Shown one piece after another: positions 54,766 through 63,228 of a stretch of DNA of 64,000 bases. The DNA comes from Albimonas donghaensis (GTDB taxonomy: Bacteria; Pseudomonadota; Alphaproteobacteria; Rhodobacterales; Rhodobacteraceae). The notes beneath the pieces were generated by a model, which did no database searches, had not been told where the DNA came from, and worked only from the letters and a program-made list of their open reading frames with translations. How positions within the stretch are numbered: the stretch's first letter is position 1; each line of letters starts with the position of its first letter. The translations under genes were made by a program, and so were the position numbers. The stretch is from positions 248,001-312,000 of the forward strand of contig NZ_FNMZ01000001.1 in NCBI RefSeq assembly GCF_900106695.1, read 5' to 3'.

Positions 54766-57700
54766 TCAATGGGTAACCCGCTCGAACAGCGGGGACCACT
54801 CAACAACGCTGCTGGCCTTGGCGCGTGAATGTAAGATCGGAAGCGTATTATTCGGAACAGTGGTGGGAAACACCACAAGTAGGCCCATCCCCCCAAAGCC
54901 CAGAGGGTTCTTCGGGTAAATATAAGTTCCGAGCTGCTCGCAAAGTGCTTTTGCCCGGTCCCAGGTGTCTTCTGATTGCCACCCGCTCTTGTCGTTTGGA
55001 AAGGCGTGATGTTGCTCGTTCAATATCTCACAGGCCCGAAAATCAGCATCGACTTCAAAATCAGATAGAGACCGAGTTAAGCGATCATAGGCCGATTGAG
55101 TTGCGACGATTGAGATGGCACGGAGCTTGGCATGGCCTATAACTTCGGAATGTTCGGAGGCAAACGATCTCAGGTTTCCCTCCAGAGAATTGCCAGTAGC
55201 CGCGATGTCATCAACCACGACAACCGCCGCAGGTACACCGTGGTTCTCAATGTGAAGTTTTATTTGTCTTGCGAAGGAGCTAGCGCTAAACACTGCCCGA
55301 GCCGAGATTCGATTCTGCTCAGCATACATTGTGGCGTAAGCCGAGCCGCTTTTCCCTTCGCCATCCACATAGACAACGGCAATATCATTTCGTCGCTGCT
55401 TCCGTTTGGTCTGGACTTCCGGCGGAATTGCAGATCGAACGAACGAATGCACAGTTTCCAGGCGCTCCCTAATGTGCGCCTCGCTGAAGAACTTCACTTT
55501 CTTCAGGAGTTCAAATAGAAGTCGTTGTTCTTTAATGCTTTCTACTTGTTGATACCAAGCTCGAATTTCATCCGTCGTAACAGATTTTCCTCGATAAACC
55601 GGCCAGGATCTTGATAGAGAGACGATTTCCTCAGAACGAACGAGGGCAGCATTTTCCTCAGCCAGGATGGACTGTGCCAACTCTTCGCTCAGCGCGTCTG
55701 CGACAAGCTTGCTAGCGCCAACATCTGCGAGCCAGCTACCAAAAATCGGCAGGACGAAGCGATACTCATGCACTTCCTCCTCCAATATTTGACGCATGTG
55801 AAGGTCGTTTAAAACGTGCTGAATTTCTGCAGCGCTAAGCGAGCCCGATACCTTCTTGTCGGCAAGGTTGCTCAACGTAAGCGATAGTCTGTCTCTTAGG
55901 CATCTGGCGGCGGCGACCAGGACCCGGCTGCGCCTCAGGACATCTGGCTCTCGCTCCTCGGGCGATTTGGGAATTCCGTCTTGCCATAGATGCGCGAACG
56001 AATTTGATCCCAGCGACGAAATCTGTTCATCCGCAGCTTGCCTGACCTCAAGTCGGGTGATGTCGGCGTCCCGAGCCGCGATTGAGCGCTTAGCCACCCC
56101 CGCGCAGACTAGTTTCGCGTAATAGGGGTTACCATTCGAGATGTTGAAAACCTCAGCTACCGCATCGTCATGCCAGCTTAGCTTTCCCGAGGTCGGAATC
56201 CTTACCATCTGCTGGAAGTCCGACCATTCCGTCTCGCGAGAAAAGTAGCTCAGGCTGACTTCGACGAAGTTATTTAGCTTTTGCCCTTGGCGGGACATGA
56301 CGTAAGCCATGTTCTCGCCCCCAACGAGAACGAGGCAGACATTATCTCTGCGAGAAATGGATCGCAGGTTCGCAAAGAACGTCTCTGCGAGATTTCCGTG
56401 GAGATATAGCTCCTGTGGAATTTCATCGAATTCGTCTATTGTCACTACAAACTTCGTATTTGGAAGAAAGCTCTGTGCTCTATCAAATACCTTTAGCAAT
56501 GGAGACAGCGATCCGGCGTAATCATGGCGAACATTCGAAACACCATCCGGCAAGCTATTCGTGATAAACTCTTCAATGCTTTCGCCAATCTGTCTGAGCG
56601 CCATTGCAGGGTCGGCGTGCGCGACGTCGCCCCAGAGTATAAAGTGTTGCCGAATATCACTATCAACGGTATTCGCCTCCGCGAATTCGGTAGCTGCCCG
56701 AACAAGTGACGTCTTTCCAACGCGCTTTTGCCCAGTTATATAGAATGGCTCCATAGGGGTTCTGAGGAGTTTGCTGGCCAAGTGCTCCACTTTATCGAGG
56801 CGACCAATGAATTCAGAGCCCTTTGCGACGTCCGTGCTGTACGGCGTCCAGTAGGTGAGCCGGGACCAGTCAATATCGTGGGCCTGCGCAATCACATCGA
56901 AATCGAACGACTTCCTCTTTCGTGATCCGGCCCCCACCTCAGCCCAATCAAGTTCCACCATTCCGCTGAAGCTTTTGCATGGCGCCAGGACCATGACGGG
57001 AAGCACAAGAGAAAATTCCCCCGGCATCACATTTCCAAGCGGAACCACTTGACTTTGCAGAACGACGTCATCTGAACTCAACACCATAGTTGCGCGGACA
57101 TCAATCGCCATACCAGGGCCGTCGTTTCGGAATGGTACGGACAGGCTGAATTCACGCCCGACTTCGTGTAGGGGGTGTTTCTTTGCAATAGATGGTTGTA
57201 TCCATTCCGAATTCAGATCTGAATAGAACCTCGCCTTGGTCGAGGCCACATATTCATTCAGCAACCGATCAACCATCTCTAAGAAGGGGATGACGTAGTC
57301 TATTGTGACAAACGACGAAATTTCCTGCGCAACTTCGTTGCATTGATCGAGGGCGCGACGACAGTCCGCATAGTCCTCCACAAATGACGCGCTCGACTGC
57401 GTTACCGCTTTTAATTTAGAGAAGGTTGCGTCGATTCCTGCGCGGATCTCATTGAGGCCAAATGGGGAGCAGTAAGCTCGCACTTGTCCATGATTCAGTG
57501 GTGCTGTGATGGATTTCTGAGCTGCGACCACAGATTCAATGTCGCCGTAGCGAGTCGTCAATGCGTCGAGATTACCGCACATAATCGAGTGGGCTCCCTG
57601 CAGAGCTTCGAATTTCTTAAAATTCTGCATTCTTGGATCAATTTTTAAGAATTTGCAAAGGTCTGGCGCTGCCGTTTCGCAAATGGACACGATTGATCTC

Positions 57701-57972
57701 TGCACTTCTCCTTTCCAGCCGTCAGCAAGGATCACGCCTTCCGTTGCCAAGAACCTCAGGATAACCGGTGGGATCTTCCTATTGTTGGGTGAGGATGCAG
57801 ATATCGAATTTAGGATCGAAGATAGGGATCCGATCGGACCCAATTCATCGATGCCAATACATAGCCATTTGCGCAGAGCTAGCCTGGCATCCTCAGTGTT
57901 GCCATCGCGCACGGCTTTCTCAGCGACAGCAAGGTAATCAATATGAATCTCAGTTTCGGACATAGACAGCAT
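54766..57972 (-). CDS. P-loop (STAND/AAA-like) ATPase fused to a phosphoribosyltransferase-like domain; candidate defence protein
   Basis: A 1068-residue cytoplasmic protein, AT-richer than its surroundings. Residues 1-260 are helical; 270-362 look like a beta-sandwich (FRNDGPGMAIDV). The ATPase spans about 385-700: Walker A GQKRVGKT (414-421), Walker B FVVTIDEFDE (508-517) and a STAND-like GNPYYAKLVC (614-623). A winged-helix-like part follows (about 690-760). The C-terminal domain (about 820-1045) has AVVYVDGEGKSGSAYA (865-880) and the PRPP-site motif VVVVDDIAATGNS (917-929), then PNNTLPIL. Fusion of a switch ATPase with a PRTase-like effector, next to an integrase and prophage, suggests abortive-infection defence; that is inference. 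Start is ATG 57972 or 57963. Confidence 0.88.
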   Translation of the reverse strand: MLSMSETEIHIDYLAVAEKAVRDGNTEDARLALRKWLCIGIDELGPIGSLSSILNSISASSPNNRKIPPVILRFLATEGVILADGWKGEVQRSIVSICETAAPDLCKFLKIDPRMQNFKKFEALQGAHSIMCGNLDALTTRYGDIESVVAAQKSITAPLNHGQVRAYCSPFGLNEIRAGIDATFSKLKAVTQSSASFVEDYADCRRALDQCNEVAQEISSFVTIDYVIPFLEMVDRLLNEYVASTKARFYSDLNSEWIQPSIAKKHPLHEVGREFSLSVPFRNDGPGMAIDVRATMVLSSDDVVLQSQVVPLGNVMPGEFSLVLPVMVLAPCKSFSGMVELDWAEVGAGSRKRKSFDFDVIAQAHDIDWSRLTYWTPYSTDVAKGSEFIGRLDKVEHLASKLLRTPMEPFYITGQKRVGKTSLVRAATEFAEANTVDSDIRQHFILWGDVAHADPAMALRQIGESIEEFITNSLPDGVSNVRHDYAGSLSPLLKVFDRAQSFLPNTKFVVTIDEFDEIPQELYLHGNLAETFFANLRSISRRDNVCLVLVGGENMAYVMSRQGQKLNNFVEVSLSYFSRETEWSDFQQMVRIPTSGKLSWHDDAVAEVFNISNGNPYYAKLVCAGVAKRSIAARDADITRLEVRQAADEQISSLGSNSFAHLWQDGIPKSPEEREPDVLRRSRVLVAAARCLRDRLSLTLSNLADKKVSGSLSAAEIQHVLNDLHMRQILEEEVHEYRFVLPIFGSWLADVGASKLVADALSEELAQSILAEENAALVRSEEIVSLSRSWPVYRGKSVTTDEIRAWYQQVESIKEQRLLFELLKKVKFFSEAHIRERLETVHSFVRSAIPPEVQTKRKQRRNDIAVVYVDGEGKSGSAYATMYAEQNRISARAVFSASSFARQIKLHIENHGVPAAVVVVDDIAATGNSLEGNLRSFASEHSEVIGHAKLRAISIVATQSAYDRLTRSLSDFEVDADFRACEILNEQHHAFPNDKSGWQSEDTWDRAKALCEQLGTYIYPKNPLGFGGMGLLVVFPTTVPNNTLPILHSRAKASSVVEWSPLFERVTH

Positions 57973-58197
57973 CTATACTTTCTTGAGAGTCTTTTCTAGT
58001 TCTGAACCTTGTTCGCCGCATACGCTGCACTCGGCAATCAGGCTCTCGTAGAGACTTTCGATTCTTCCGCCGCTTCTCGTTGGAACTTGGTAGCACCCCG
58101 ACCTATCGCTTTCTGCCCAGACCGAATTTACAAAACCTGTACAGCAGTCAGTCGTCAACTCCAGATGCCGGCGTCCCTGGCACGGGAGTATGGTCAC
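57973..58197 (-). CDS. Possible small Cys-rich protein upstream of the ATPase-PRTase gene
   Basis: A 74-codon ORF whose TAG stop touches the ATG of the large gene, in the same frame. The C-terminal half (SGGRIESLYESLIAECSVCG, then EQGSELEKTLKKV) reads as a helix with a CxxC motif, which looks genuine; the first half is poor. It could be a partner gene translationally coupled to the ATPase, or chance. I recognise no family. Confidence 0.3.
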   Translation of the reverse strand: MTILPCQGRRHLELTTDCCTGFVNSVWAESDRSGCYQVPTRSGGRIESLYESLIAECSVCGEQGSELEKTLKKV

Positions 58198-58485
58198 GAC
58201 CCCATGACCGCTCCTGGCTATGAATCCGGACCTCGGCTGCTACGGAATCGAACAACCGCTCTGGGCCGACAGGCGACGCGCTAGGTCGATCTCGGAAAGC
58301 AGGAATCGTCAGCGAGAAACCGAAACGGGGCTGGCTGAGCCTCACATATGGACGCTCCCCAAGACTCTGGACCCGGAAGTTCCAGCACTGAAATACAAGG
58401 GAAATTCCGTCCGACTCGGATGCCCCCGAAAATTCGGACGTACTCTTTCGAAACTTCTTGTAAGTCACTCCCCCGAAAGGGAAAT

Positions 58486-58532
58486 TGGTGAGCGGGGTGG
58501 GTATCGAACCCACGACCAGCTGATTAAAAGTC
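58486..58532 (-). other. Attachment-site scar: 3' half of tRNA-Lys(UUU)
   Basis: On the minus strand 47 nt match the 3' half of tRNA-Lys(UUU): anticodon loop in GACTTTTAATC, T-arm GTGGGTTCGATACCCAC, and 3' end CCCCGCTCACCA. The 5' half is absent; upstream sequence is the prophage end. This is the classic att core left at the distal end of an element integrated into a tRNA gene, so the intact tRNA should lie beyond base 64000. The flanking stretch 58198-58485 has no recognisable gene. Confidence 0.85.
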
Positions 58533-58559
58533 ACGAAAATATCTTTATATTTCAGAAGC

Positions 58560-58865
58560 TTAGATTCTGGGGCGGGGTCGCTTTGGCGGCGGGGCGGGCT
58601 GGCCCTGGGCAAGGCCGGCCAGGCGCTCGTCCTTGTCGCGGCTCGACCGGCTGGACCCGAATTCGAAGTCGAAAGCGGTTCCGAGGTTGCGGGCGAACAT
58701 GCCGCCGATGCCAGTCAGGAACCCTACCAGCGTGTTGACCAGGGCGCTACTGCCATCAGGGGCGAAGATGGCCAGCGCGCCCAGCACGGCCGCGATGACG
58801 GCGAGGGACGCGAAGGTCCCGGCCAGCATCAGGTCGGCTCGCCTGCCGCCGCGCTCGCCGCTCAC
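58560..58865 (-). CDS. Small phage membrane protein (putative holin)
   Basis: A 101-residue protein with two hydrophobic helices (LMLAGTFASLAVIAAVLGAL, about 12-31, and ALVNTLVGFLTGIGGMFARN, about 41-60) and a charged, serine-rich then proline-rich tail. Size, topology and position at the end of the phage late operon fit a holin. It overlaps the upstream gene by 4 nt. Without a family match the holin role is inferred. Confidence 0.65.
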   Translation of the reverse strand: MSGERGGRRADLMLAGTFASLAVIAAVLGALAIFAPDGSSALVNTLVGFLTGIGGMFARNLGTAFDFEFGSSRSSRDKDERLAGLAQGQPAPPPKRPRPRI

Positions 58866-59182
58866 TGGAAGCTCTCCAGTGACGAGGGGAGACCGCGCCG
58901 CTCGCGCTCCAGCCGGTCCAGCCGGGTCTCGATCCGCTTCACGCCGTCCAGGATGGCCGACACCTTCTCGGCCAGGCGCGCGTTCTCCACGGCGGCGAGC
59001 CGTTGGACGCCGCTCAACGCAGCGATGTCCTTGCGGTTCTCGGCGACCTGCCGCTGCACCTCGGCCAGCGTCCCGATCTGGGAGCCGACCCAGATGCCGC
59101 CGCAGACCAGCGCGACCAGGATGGACCAGGCCAGGGGCTTGGCGATGGTCAGGCCGCGTTCGCTGTTCTCGATCATCGTCAT
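58862..59182 (-). CDS. Phage membrane-anchored coiled-coil protein (possible lysis accessory)
   Basis: A 106-residue protein with one N-terminal membrane helix (AWSILVALVCGGIWVGSQIG, about 18-37) followed by a heptad-rich coiled coil (about 38-95). Inner-membrane spanins and DUF-type phage proteins share this form. It lies in the putative lysis cassette and overlaps the holin-like gene by 4 nt. Confidence 0.6.
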   Translation of the reverse strand: MTMIENSERGLTIAKPLAWSILVALVCGGIWVGSQIGTLAEVQRQVAENRKDIAALSGVQRLAAVENARLAEKVSAILDGVKRIETRLDRLERERRGLPSSLESFQ

Positions 59183-59189
59183 GGCTGCC

Positions 59190-59675
59190 TCACACGTTCA
59201 AAGGGGCGACCCGGCTGAGCGCGCCGGCGGGGAAGCGGCCGCGCACTTCGGCGGTCAGCACGTCCACGCCTCCCTCGCCCGGCCCGTCCAGGATCGCGAC
59301 CAGGTGGGCAAGGTCTCGCAGGACCTCGACGGGCCGAGCCGACCAGACCAGTTCATTCCAAGCCGCTTCAAGGCGCGGCCGTCCCTCGCCCGCGCCAAGC
59401 CCCAGCGCCGCGTCCAAGTCCACCATGGCGGCGATTGCGTTCGGGCCGGCGGCGAGCAAGCCCAGCAGGTCGGGCTCGCCCGGATCGAGAGGCACGCCCC
59501 GAACGATGGCGTGCATTGCGAAATGGGTCGCCGGCCCGGTCGGGGCGGATCCAAGCGGCGCGGCGAAGGAAACCGCACCCGGCAGCGCGTCGCCGAAGTT
59601 GCGAAGAACGCGGGTCAGCGTCTCGACATCTTCGCTGCGCGTGATGCCGATGAGCGAATGCGAATAGCGGCTCAT
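59190..59675 (-). CDS. Phage hypothetical protein
   Basis: A 161-residue protein with no signal peptide or membrane helix. It looks globular and alpha/beta (YSHSLIGITRSEDVETLTRV near the start). I do not recognise the family. The start ATG overlaps the preceding gene's stop by 4 nt, which fixes it at 59675. Its place between structural and lysis genes suggests a tail accessory role or an assembly factor. Confidence 0.7.
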   Translation of the reverse strand: MSRYSHSLIGITRSEDVETLTRVLRNFGDALPGAVSFAAPLGSAPTGPATHFAMHAIVRGVPLDPGEPDLLGLLAAGPNAIAAMVDLDAALGLGAGEGRPRLEAAWNELVWSARPVEVLRDLAHLVAILDGPGEGGVDVLTAEVRGRFPAGALSRVAPLNV

Positions 59676-60451
59676 TGCGCCGCCCCCCACAGTCGGAGGA
59701 TTTCGCGCTGGTCGGCGTCGGCTTTGAGGGCGAAGGCGAAGGCCAGGGCGTTCAATGTGAGGTCGTAGCAGTTATTGCTCCCATACGTCGCGAGGTGGAT
59801 GCTGTCGGGCTTGAGGAACAGGGTCCCTTCCCGCGTCGAGTTCTCGATGGTCAGGGTCGCCTCCACCCCGTCGACATAGGCCGCGATCTCTCCGGCCGCG
59901 GTGGTGCCGTCGAAGGTGACGACAGTCGTATGGCGGGCCTCGTCCATTGGAAACGACACCCGATAGTTGCCGCTAGACCCCGTGATGCGCGCGTGCAGGC
60001 GGTCGTCCTGCCGCACGAGGGAGATCCTGTAGGGATCGACGGCACTGTCCGCGCCCATCGCAGCGACGATGCGCGGGCCGCTTTCCGGCAGGCGCCCGGA
60101 GAACATCACGGTCGCCACCTTGGAGTTCGGCGTAACGGTCGCCGTGGAAATCATCGCGTCGTTGATGCCGTCGAACTTGAGCCCGGTGGCGATGCCGGTG
60201 GGGCGGTTGTCGACCGCGTCCGCGGACAGGATCGCGGCCCCGGCCAAGGGCGTCAGACGGCCCACGGGGTCAGTATCGCCAGCGGGCGTCGCACCTGCGA
60301 GGTCGGTCCATCTGTGACCCGCTTCGCTCCATGACCAAACGCCGCCGACCACATCGCCGGCGAACAGCGCCTGGACCGCGGCCAGGTGGTCGGGCCACGA
60401 CCGCGCGGCCACCAAGGCTGCGCGTCGCGTGACCATGGCGGCGCGGCGCAT
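59672..60451 (-). CDS. LamG/concanavalin-like phage structural protein
   Basis: A 259-residue protein. GLKFDGINDAMIS (about 90-102), then a series of beta strands and FDGTTAAGEIAAYVDGVEAT (about 178-197), resemble LamG/concanavalin-like sugar-binding domains found in phage tail and capsid decoration proteins. The N-terminal 60 residues contain an amphipathic helix (LAAVQALFAGDVVGGVWSWS). It probably binds cell-surface glycans. It overlaps both neighbours. Confidence 0.7.
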   Translation of the reverse strand: MRRAAMVTRRAALVAARSWPDHLAAVQALFAGDVVGGVWSWSEAGHRWTDLAGATPAGDTDPVGRLTPLAGAAILSADAVDNRPTGIATGLKFDGINDAMISTATVTPNSKVATVMFSGRLPESGPRIVAAMGADSAVDPYRISLVRQDDRLHARITGSSGNYRVSFPMDEARHTTVVTFDGTTAAGEIAAYVDGVEATLTIENSTREGTLFLKPDSIHLATYGSNNCYDLTLNALAFAFALKADADQREILRLWGAAQ

Positions 60452-60714
60452 CAGAACACCGACGCGACGATGCCGGTGGCCGTGGTGCCGGTGGCCCGCA
60501 CGCGCTTGACGGCGCAGAAGAAGGTGAAGTGGTCGGGAACGTCGCGCTCGCGGCTCTCGCCCTCCAGGGTATCGTAAACGATGGTCCCCGCGCCTGCGCA
60601 GTAGATCGCCATGGCGACCTTGGGCAAGTCCTCGCTGTCCGAGGGAGTGACGGGCAGGTCATCGGCCGGGATGCCGTAGGCGGCCGGACCGTGACCGTTG
60701 AACAGGGTCGCCAT
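60451..60714 (-). CDS. Small phage structural protein, spike-base (Rcc01079) type
   Basis: An 87-residue all-beta protein. DLPKVAMAIYCAGAGTIVYD and the C-terminal VKRVRATGTTATGIVASVF match my memory of the spike-base protein family named after Rhodobacter capsulatus gene transfer agent Rcc01079. Such proteins sit at the base of head spikes. The family call rests on motif recall and should be confirmed by search. Confidence 0.6.
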   Translation of the reverse strand: MATLFNGHGPAAYGIPADDLPVTPSDSEDLPKVAMAIYCAGAGTIVYDTLEGESRERDVPDHFTFFCAVKRVRATGTTATGIVASVF

Positions 60715-60726
60715 GGGGGCAGCTCC

Positions 60727-63228
60727 TTAGACGAAGGTTGAAATCATCTGACCCCTCGCGGGCCAGACGCCGAGGTTGTCGGGGCCGAGCGGATCGAGCG
60801 CGCCTTTCACGAGGATCGGGCAGGAGAAGATGGCCGGCACATCTTTGGTCCCGCCGTAGAAGTTGACTTTCACGGTGTCGTCGGGGGCCAGGAAGTTCAT
60901 GCAGCGCCAAACGTCGCCGTCGATCTGCGAGCCTGCCCCCAGGTCTCTCTCAATAATGGCGTTGTCGCTCCCGTCGCGAAGCGCGTAGGGCGTGCCGCCC
61001 AGCGCGAGGCTGCCCGTCCAGCGGATGCGGACCATGAAGGTATAGAGCTGGCCGGGAACGCAGCCCGTGATCGAATTGGTCAGGGCGCGCCCTTCCTCCA
61101 GGCCGACTTCGAACGGTTGCACGCCCACGATGGAGGACTCCACGTCGCCCGTGCTGACCCAGCCGTTGATAAGCGATCCGCCCGCGGTGGCGGCGAAGGC
61201 AGGGAACAGGTTGTTCAGAACCGATGTCGGCAGCAGCCGAGTGCGGATGAAGGGAAGTCGGTTGTGGTCGGACATGCCGGGCGAGTAGCCGGGGGCGGTC
61301 GTGATGTCCGTTTGCGGCGCCAGGTTGATCGCCGAATTGAAGACATCATCCATGCCGAGGCCCTGGGCGATGCCCTCCACATGGGTTCCCGTCCAGTAGT
61401 TGATGCTGATCGGTTCGAAGGGGGTCGCGTTGATGACCGTTCCCAGGTCGATATGCGGCGATTGACATACGTTGATGTCGGCGCCGACGATCCGGGTCTT
61501 TCGCATAAGCACCCGCGTATCGCCGGACGGGTTGCTCGCCCAGCCAAGGTTGACCGTGCCCTTGTTGCTGTTCAGGTCCTCGCAGCTGAAAAACTTCGCG
61601 CTCCGCACATCCAACCCGATGGCGTGTCCCTCGGAATGAACGGTCCCAAGCGTGATGTTGTTGGTGCTGTCCCAAGGATAGTCCTGGGCGTCGACCTCGG
61701 ACTTCGCCGAGCCGATCCTTATGAAGGTTCCAGTGCCGGCGTATTCGGCCGGAAACCACGGGCTTTGTTCGTTGTCCGGCCCGCCGACCGTGTGCAGGTC
61801 GTCTACGCGCACGTCCACGCAGGCGCTGGCGAAGTTGATCGTCCCGCCGCGCGTGTTGCCCAGGCCCGGTTCCAGAGCTTCGTAGTAGACGCTGGCCGGC
61901 CCGCCGCAGCGGCGCGCGTAGCAATCCGTGATGCGGGAGTTGCCGAACTGCGCGAACAGATACCAGCCCCAGCCGCCTATGCTCTGCGCGGTGCAGCGGC
62001 GCATACTCATGACGCCATCGCCGGAAATGGTGGGGGTCTTTTCCGGGTCCGCTGCCAGCAGCTCGGTCTTGGTCGGGATGAAACGCAGGTTGCGCCCGAG
62101 CTGAAATCCGATCTGGAACGGATAATTCGGTTTATCAAACAGGTTGATGGTGCCGTCCGGATGGGCGGGGTCATCGTTGTTGAGCGTGCCGCCCGCCCAT
62201 AGAATGCCGACATCCTCGGTTTCTTCGAGCGAAAACAGGGTGTCGCTGTCCACGTCCGCCGCGTTGGACCATATCGGCTGACCGTTGGAATGGATCCAGG
62301 TTCCGCCGCCGACCCAGAACGAGTTGGGCGACGCTCCTGCGCCGCGAACGCGGACCCCGCCCGCGTAGATCGTGCCGGAACAGAAGGCGTGCCCCGCCGG
62401 GTGCCGCCCGCGCTTGCCCGTGACCCGCAGCATGTGATGGAAAGCGTTGATCGCGGCCGTGTCGTCATCCGCCAGGTTCCACTTCGCGCCGACCTGGCGC
62501 GACAGGGGTTCCTCGTCGATCAGCTCCCACCAGGACCCCTCGGCCGTCTGGAGCCTGCCCGCGTGACCAGGATCGGCGCCGACCCTGCGATAGGTCCCGT
62601 GTCCTCCATCGCCGCGTGCGGCGTAGCCCTGCGTTTCGATCACCTCCACCGCCGGGTCGACCGTGACCAGGTAGGCGGTCAGGGCGGTGCCGATGATCCA
62701 GCTGCCGTCCGCGATCACGGCCACGGTCGCCTCGGCCGCGGTCGGGTTCCCCTGGCCGTCGAAGGCCAGCAGCTTGTTGGCCCGATAGGCGAGCGCGGGC
62801 AGGGGGCTCACGCTGTCCAGCAGCTCGGGAATGCGGAGGGTGCGTTGGAACGCGGCCTGCATGTAGGCGGCTTTGCGCTCCAGGTCCTGGATGCCGCGTG
62901 TCAGGCGGTCCAGCTGCTTCTCCAGCCCGGTCTCGCGCGCGCCGCCGGTGCTGGCGAAGCCCTGTTCAATGATCGTCGCGCGGGTGATGCGGAGCGTCTT
63001 GCCGTCATGGGTCACGGCGGCGTCGGCCGTCAGGTAGAGATTGCCCGACGCGGCCTCGGCCTCGGGCGTCACGCTGTAGTCGATGCCTTCGGTCAGGATC
63101 AGCGTCGTGATTCCGGTAAGCACCTCCGCGACCAGGGCGCCGCTCTCGCCGTATTCGTGCGGGATCGGGTAGGGGCCGGCGCCCGCCACAACGTAGTCGT
63201 CTGCCGGGATGAAGGCTTCGGTGGTCAT
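60727..63228 (-). CDS. Tail fibre/tailspike with T7-type N-terminal domain
   Basis: An 833-residue receptor-binding protein. Residues 1-150 resemble the T7 tail-fibre head-binding domain (YGESGALVAEVLTGITTLIL, then EKQLDRLTRGIQDLERKAAY, a coiled coil). After a linker comes a long right-handed beta-helix-like region (about 240-640; GGTWIHSNGQP, RITDCYARRCGG, VRVDDLHTVGG), as in polysaccharide-degrading tailspikes, and a beta-rich C-terminal module (about 690-833). ATG 63228 is fixed by a 4-nt overlap with the upstream gene. It decides host range. Confidence 0.85.
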   Translation of the reverse strand: MTTEAFIPADDYVVAGAGPYPIPHEYGESGALVAEVLTGITTLILTEGIDYSVTPEAEAASGNLYLTADAAVTHDGKTLRITRATIIEQGFASTGGARETGLEKQLDRLTRGIQDLERKAAYMQAAFQRTLRIPELLDSVSPLPALAYRANKLLAFDGQGNPTAAEATVAVIADGSWIIGTALTAYLVTVDPAVEVIETQGYAARGDGGHGTYRRVGADPGHAGRLQTAEGSWWELIDEEPLSRQVGAKWNLADDDTAAINAFHHMLRVTGKRGRHPAGHAFCSGTIYAGGVRVRGAGASPNSFWVGGGTWIHSNGQPIWSNAADVDSDTLFSLEETEDVGILWAGGTLNNDDPAHPDGTINLFDKPNYPFQIGFQLGRNLRFIPTKTELLAADPEKTPTISGDGVMSMRRCTAQSIGGWGWYLFAQFGNSRITDCYARRCGGPASVYYEALEPGLGNTRGGTINFASACVDVRVDDLHTVGGPDNEQSPWFPAEYAGTGTFIRIGSAKSEVDAQDYPWDSTNNITLGTVHSEGHAIGLDVRSAKFFSCEDLNSNKGTVNLGWASNPSGDTRVLMRKTRIVGADINVCQSPHIDLGTVINATPFEPISINYWTGTHVEGIAQGLGMDDVFNSAINLAPQTDITTAPGYSPGMSDHNRLPFIRTRLLPTSVLNNLFPAFAATAGGSLINGWVSTGDVESSIVGVQPFEVGLEEGRALTNSITGCVPGQLYTFMVRIRWTGSLALGGTPYALRDGSDNAIIERDLGAGSQIDGDVWRCMNFLAPDDTVKVNFYGGTKDVPAIFSCPILVKGALDPLGPDNLGVWPARGQMISTFV

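Larger units (their letters stand above)
52083..58485. mobile_element. Integrase and cargo island (probable; left end uncertain)
   Basis: The segment holds a recombinase operon, a more AT-rich defence-like cargo gene of opposite orientation, and abuts a tRNA-Lys 3' fragment at 58486. Base composition from about 54.3 to 58.5 kb differs plainly from the chromosome. The left boundary is not defined by a visible repeat. Confidence 0.55.

Noticed and set aside
58148-58612. 154-codon open frame across the tRNA-Lys fragment
   Set aside because: Its NQLVVGSIPTPLTN segment is the well-known false translation of a tRNA 3' end.
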